This document shows positions 4,923 through 7,487 of a DNA stretch of 7,487 bases, piece after piece (positions within the stretch are counted from its first letter, which is position 1; every line of letters begins with the position of its first letter). Under the pieces are notes generated by a model. That model was given only the letters and a program-made list of their open reading frames with translations. It did not search any database and was not told the DNA's origin. The translations under genes and the position numbers were made by a program. Source of the stretch: Thermoplasmata archaeon (GTDB taxonomy: Archaea; Thermoplasmatota; Thermoplasmata; RBG-16-68-12); contig JAJYKG010000099.1 in NCBI GenBank assembly GCA_021788795.1, forward strand, positions 1 to 7,487, read 5' to 3'.

Positions 4923-6227
4923 TTACGCCGGGAACCTCGTGAGCTCATGGACCTCGGGCGCCATCGAGCCCAGCAGGGCGGCCTCGCGGCGGATCAGGGC
5001 GAACTCGCGGTCTTGGAGAGCGGAAGGGTCCAGCGGGATCAGGAGGATCGCGTCGTGGAGGGCGACGAGCTCGTTGAGGTCGTGGAGAAGCGCGAGCACG
5101 GAGCTGAAATCGTTGTGCGCGACGAGGTACTCGAAGCCGTCCAGGAGGACGACCGCGTTGGCGCCCACGGAGATGAAGTGCTCGATGGCGAGAGCGACCT
5201 TCTCCGGAGGCGACGGCCGGACGGAGTTCTTCTCCGTGGCCACGCGGCTGAGCCAGAGGATCGGCGTCTTCTCCAGCCCGAAATCCTGCATGATCGTCTT
5301 CGGCGAGCGGCGGCTGATGCAGAGCCCCTGGGCGCCGTGGGTCACCAGGTCGCGGAAGATCTCGAAGCTCTGCGCGCCGTCCCGCTCGAGGACCGCGTAG
5401 GTCTTCGCCCGGTCCAGGTCGTACGTCGCCTTGGTGGCGGATTGGGTCTCCGCCACGGGCACGATGAGGTCCTGGAGGAACGATTTCTCCCGGATGGCGA
5501 ATGCGATGAGCCCGATGAGCGCGATCTCCACGACGAACCCGGGCGCGCGCAGGTCGATTCCGTAGTTCGGGAGGACGATCTCGAACAGGAGTTCGCAGAC
5601 CGGGATGCCGCTGATCCCGAGGAGGATGAGGTAGGTGTCCCGGCGGACGTCCGGGCCGGCGTTGGTGCGCCGCATGTGGGTCAGGAAGCGGTAGAGCGCG
5701 TACAGGGCCACCATGCCCACGGCCAGGCCGTTCACGAAGAGGAAGTACGGCTCGAAGCGGATGGTGATGAGCGGGTACTGGGTCAGGTCCACGGTCTCCG
5801 GGGAGATGTAGATCGCCAGGACGGCCACGGCCATGATGAACACGTAGAAGACGTACGAGTTCGGGAACTCGTCCGTCATGTACTTTACGAAGTCCTTGCG
5901 CGTCGTGATCTCCGGCGTCGTCGCGACGACGATGAACGCGCCGATCGCGATGCCCCACGCGTAGTAGATGGTCGCCTGGACCTTCTTCGAAAGGAGGATG
6001 CTGTTCGTGAGGGCGGCCGGGTCCGACACGCTCGGCTGGGTGAAATAGATGGAGATGAGGGTGTTCGAAATCACCGCGCCCATGAGGAGGAACGTGGCGA
6101 ACAGGAGGACGTGCTTCTGGAACACCTTGTGCGTCTTCTGCCGCGAGATCGCGATGACGACGAGGAGGGAGAGGAAGAGCGCGCTGACGGCGCTCAGGAT
6201 GGCGACGACGTTCAGGTCGCTGGCCAG
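4923..6227 (-). CDS. Seven-helix membrane protein with C-terminal DUF835 domain (candidate sensor), probable CTG start
   Basis: From CTG 6227 the protein has 434 residues. Seven hydrophobic segments lie at about 6-28, 37-60, 85-103, 125-142, 161-182, 198-219 and 231-246. The cytoplasmic C-terminal part (about 280-418) matches DUF835 by pattern: GLCISRRSP, then ILWLS, then VVLLDGFEYLVAHNDF, then LHDLNELVALHDAILLIPLDP. DUF835 is common in archaea, often attached to sensory or membrane modules; its biochemical role is not known to me. A 7TM-plus-cytoplasmic-domain layout suggests signal reception, which is inference. The usual start codons fail: the first in-frame GTG is at 6125 and would delete helix 1, while the frame is open and helix-like back to about 6220. 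AGGAGGT at 6234-6240 points to CTG 6227, 6 bases downstream. No ATG, GTG or TTG is in frame between the upstream stop (6273-6275) and 6125. A sequencing error removing a normal start is the alternative. Confidence 0.85.
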   Translation of the reverse strand: MASDLNVVAILSAVSALFLSLLVVIAISRQKTHKVFQKHVLLFATFLLMGAVISNTLISIYFTQPSVSDPAALTNSILLSKKVQATIYYAWGIAIGAFIVVATTPEITTRKDFVKYMTDEFPNSYVFYVFIMAVAVLAIYISPETVDLTQYPLITIRFEPYFLFVNGLAVGMVALYALYRFLTHMRRTNAGPDVRRDTYLILLGISGIPVCELLFEIVLPNYGIDLRAPGFVVEIALIGLIAFAIREKSFLQDLIVPVAETQSATKATYDLDRAKTYAVLERDGAQSFEIFRDLVTHGAQGLCISRRSPKTIMQDFGLEKTPILWLSRVATEKNSVRPSPPEKVALAIEHFISVGANAVVLLDGFEYLVAHNDFSSVLALLHDLNELVALHDAILLIPLDPSALQDREFALIRREAALLGSMAPEVHELTRFPA

Positions 6228-6233
6228 AAGGTG

Positions 6234-6240
6234 ACCTCCT
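6234..6240 (-). promoter_or_regulatory. Shine-Dalgarno sequence that decides the start of the DUF835 gene
   Basis: The minus strand reads AGGAGGT, a near-full match to the archaeal anti-Shine-Dalgarno, ending 6 bases before CTG at 6227-6225. No ATG, GTG or TTG lies at a usable distance in this frame. The site supports translation initiating at CTG. Confidence 0.7.
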
Positions 6241-6275
6241 CGACCGTTGGGACGTCTCCCCCGTGGCGGTCCCTA

Positions 6276-6285
6276 GCTATATAAG
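6276..6285 (-). promoter_or_regulatory. TATA box of the DUF835 gene
   Basis: The minus strand reads CTTATATAGC, the best TATA match in the window. Start-site spacing predicts transcription from about 6254, giving a leader of about 27 bases that carries the AGGAGGT site. The core TATATA is symmetric, so rightward use towards the gene at 6415 is possible, with a leader of about 108 bases. Confidence 0.65.
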
Positions 6286-6414
6286 CGGTCCCCGTCTGTT
6301 ATCGGGTGCGATTCCATCCCTCCATTGTCCTGCTACCGGTATTGAGAATCGCCACGGATAACCTCGCCGTGCGTCTTGATAACCCCGTGGTCCAAGCGGG
6401 TGCAGGTTGCGGCA
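6286..6414 (+). promoter_or_regulatory. Upstream region of the isoprenoid-synthase-like gene with three GATAAC motifs
   Basis: This 129-bp stretch holds no gene I can support. It contains GATAACC at 6357-6363 and 6378-6384 (21 bp apart, about two helix turns) and the reverse complement GTTATC at 6298-6303. The copy in TTGATAAC (6376-6383) lies about 35 bp before GTG 6415 and could serve as a weak TATA-like element. The others may be regulator sites or chance. Confidence 0.3.
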
Positions 6415-7487
6415 GTGACGGCCCAGGCGTATCAGGTTCTTGGTATCAACCGCGAGGACGTGGAACTGCTCTCGCACACCGTGCTCCGGCTCGGGGGCTA
6501 TGCCGAGGGGCTCTTCGACTTCCACGCGTTCGGGTTCGACAAGTCGGTCCTCCGGCAGCACATCTCGAACGTCTACGAGATGCTCCTTCACATGAAGGAG
6601 CGCTCGACGACCTTCGGGTTGCCCCTCCGTCCGCCGAACCTCCCGCCGAGCGCGTTCTGGGAGGACCAGGGCGAGACCTGGAACTACCTCCAGACCCTGC
6701 GCTTCGCCGCGGGCTCGGTCATGATGTCCGAGGACTACCGGGTGGGCATGAGCCCGGACAACCTCTACAACGCCCTCACCGCGAAGGTCCTCCACAAGTG
6801 CATGATCGGGATCTTGGACGACCTGATCGACAAGGGCGATTACTCGTACCTGGAGGCGAAGGACCTCCACCACCTCGTCCTCACCTCGATGGTCGACCCG
6901 GACTTCGACGAGACCGTGTACATGAAGCGCCTGATCTCCATGCTGCGCCAGGAGCACGTGCCGCTGTTCGACCTGATGAACAGCATCACGAAGGGGTTCA
7001 ACGCCCTCTGGAACCACTCGCCCCACGGCGCGGACTACTTCTACCAGATGGAGGTGCTCGACGAGCGCGTCGCGCTGGGCCAGGCGCTGACGATGTTCCA
7101 GAAGCAGCCCAACTTCAGCCTCACGAAGATGAGCAAGGTCGCGGACGCGTTCTACGAGCCGCAGGGGGACATGAGCTGGTGGGAGAAGCTCGGCGCGCAC
7201 GTGTCCACGACGGTGCGCTACAACTTCATCGACATGGCCTTCGCCGACCGCGCGTACGACCTGAAGCAGCTGCAGGACTTCCTCTCGGGCTGGTACTACT
7301 ACGACACCGCGATCATCCTCATGGACCACGTCACGAGCATCCACCAGGACCTGCGGAACGGGATCGCGAACCTCTCCCTGATCGCGATGCGGACCACGGA
7401 GCTCGAGAACGTCACGAACCTCAAGTCGTACAACCCCGCCCTGACCGTCGAGGACTACGACGCCCACCTGCGGCGCATCGCGGAACT
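6415..7487 (+). CDS. All-helical protein with DDxxD and NSE-like motifs, possible isoprenoid-synthase-fold enzyme; C-terminus cut by the window edge
   Basis: The frame is open from GTG 6415 to the right edge, giving 357 full codons with consistent high-GC third positions. I do not recognise a named family. The sequence looks wholly alpha-helical and soluble. Residues 126-141 (LHKCMIGILDDLIDKG) contain an exact DDxxD at 135-139 at the end of a hydrophobic helix, as in the first aspartate-rich motif of polyprenyl and terpene synthases. About 165 residues later, IILMDHVTSIHQDLRNGIAN (300-319) resembles the second metal-binding motif: D304, S308 and D312 match the NDxxSxxxE spacing, with His in place of the second Asp and Asp in place of Glu. 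If real, it would bind an isoprenyl diphosphate through magnesium. One motif is degenerate, so it could be a non-catalytic relative or the match could be chance. The start is uncertain: GTG 6400 and TTG 6376 are in frame alternatives. It is divergent from the DUF835 membrane protein gene. Confidence 0.75.
   Translation, partial: MTAQAYQVLGINREDVELLSHTVLRLGGYAEGLFDFHAFGFDKSVLRQHISNVYEMLLHMKERSTTFGLPLRPPNLPPSAFWEDQGETWNYLQTLRFAAGSVMMSEDYRVGMSPDNLYNALTAKVLHKCMIGILDDLIDKGDYSYLEAKDLHHLVLTSMVDPDFDETVYMKRLISMLRQEHVPLFDLMNSITKGFNALWNHSPHGADYFYQMEVLDERVALGQALTMFQKQPNFSLTKMSKVADAFYEPQGDMSWWEKLGAHVSTTVRYNFIDMAFADRAYDLKQLQDFLSGWYYYDTAIILMDHVTSIHQDLRNGIANLSLIAMRTTELENVTNLKSYNPALTVEDYDAHLRRIAE

Noticed and set aside
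4923..6125. GTG at 6125 as the start of the DUF835 gene
   Set aside because: It cuts off a strong transmembrane helix encoded immediately upstream in frame and has no Shine-Dalgarno sequence, unlike CTG 6227.
4872..6284. Long plus-strand open frame (470 codons) opposite the DUF835 gene
   Set aside because: It is highly charged, full of Asp/Glu/Arg/Val repeats and shows no domain; the minus strand encodes clear transmembrane helices and DUF835.
6277..7467. Minus-strand open frame (396 codons) opposite the right-edge gene
   Set aside because: The sequence is Val/Glu/His/Arg-rich antisense low complexity. The plus-strand frame has helical protein character, aromatic residues and motif-like segments. 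That plus-strand frame is simply unfinished at the edge.

Overview
The window reads as chromosomal DNA of a GC-rich archaeon, most likely an uncultured member of the Thermoplasmatota. The evidence is archaeal promoter architecture (AT-rich TATA-like boxes about 26-28 bp upstream of starts, several giving leaderless genes), a DUF835 protein, an archaeal-type Mrp/ApbC ATPase with a CPHC motif, and a thioredoxin whose N-terminal helix resembles that of archaeal PDCD5 proteins. The phylum is an inference; no rRNA or other decisive marker is present. I see no tRNA, rRNA, CRISPR array, insertion sequence or integration site.

Layout. Positions 1-1056 (minus strand) hold a two-gene unit: a small 70-residue protein (844-1056) followed, 10 bp later, by a trypsin-like serine peptidase that runs off the left edge (1-833). 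The small protein looks like a free-standing copy of the peptidase's N-terminal domain. Positions 1182-2579 (minus) encode a complete malic enzyme, with a strong GC hairpin right after its stop. From a 169-bp divergent promoter region, a HEAGH zincin-like protein (2749-3483, plus) and then an Mrp/ApbC Fe-S carrier ATPase (3528-4415, plus) are read rightwards. The Mrp TATA-like element overlaps the stop codon of the peptidase gene. The Mrp gene ends exactly where a convergent thioredoxin gene (4416-4838, minus) ends. Next is a membrane protein with seven predicted helices and a C-terminal DUF835 domain (4923-6227, minus); the best-supported start is a CTG codon behind a perfect Shine-Dalgarno sequence. 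A 187-bp divergent region separates it from a plus-strand gene that runs off the right edge (6415-7487). That gene encodes an all-helical protein with a DDxxD motif and a downstream NSE-like motif, suggestive of the isoprenoid-synthase fold.

How the genes relate. Malic enzyme, Mrp and thioredoxin are housekeeping carbon, Fe-S and redox functions, each apparently with its own promoter rather than in one operon. The least familiar parts are the peptidase with its detached N-terminal domain, the 7-helix DUF835 protein with a non-canonical start, and the divergent isoprenoid-synthase-like protein. All gene-free gaps are under 200 bp. Two coding regions, 1-833 and 6415-7487, are cut by the window edges.
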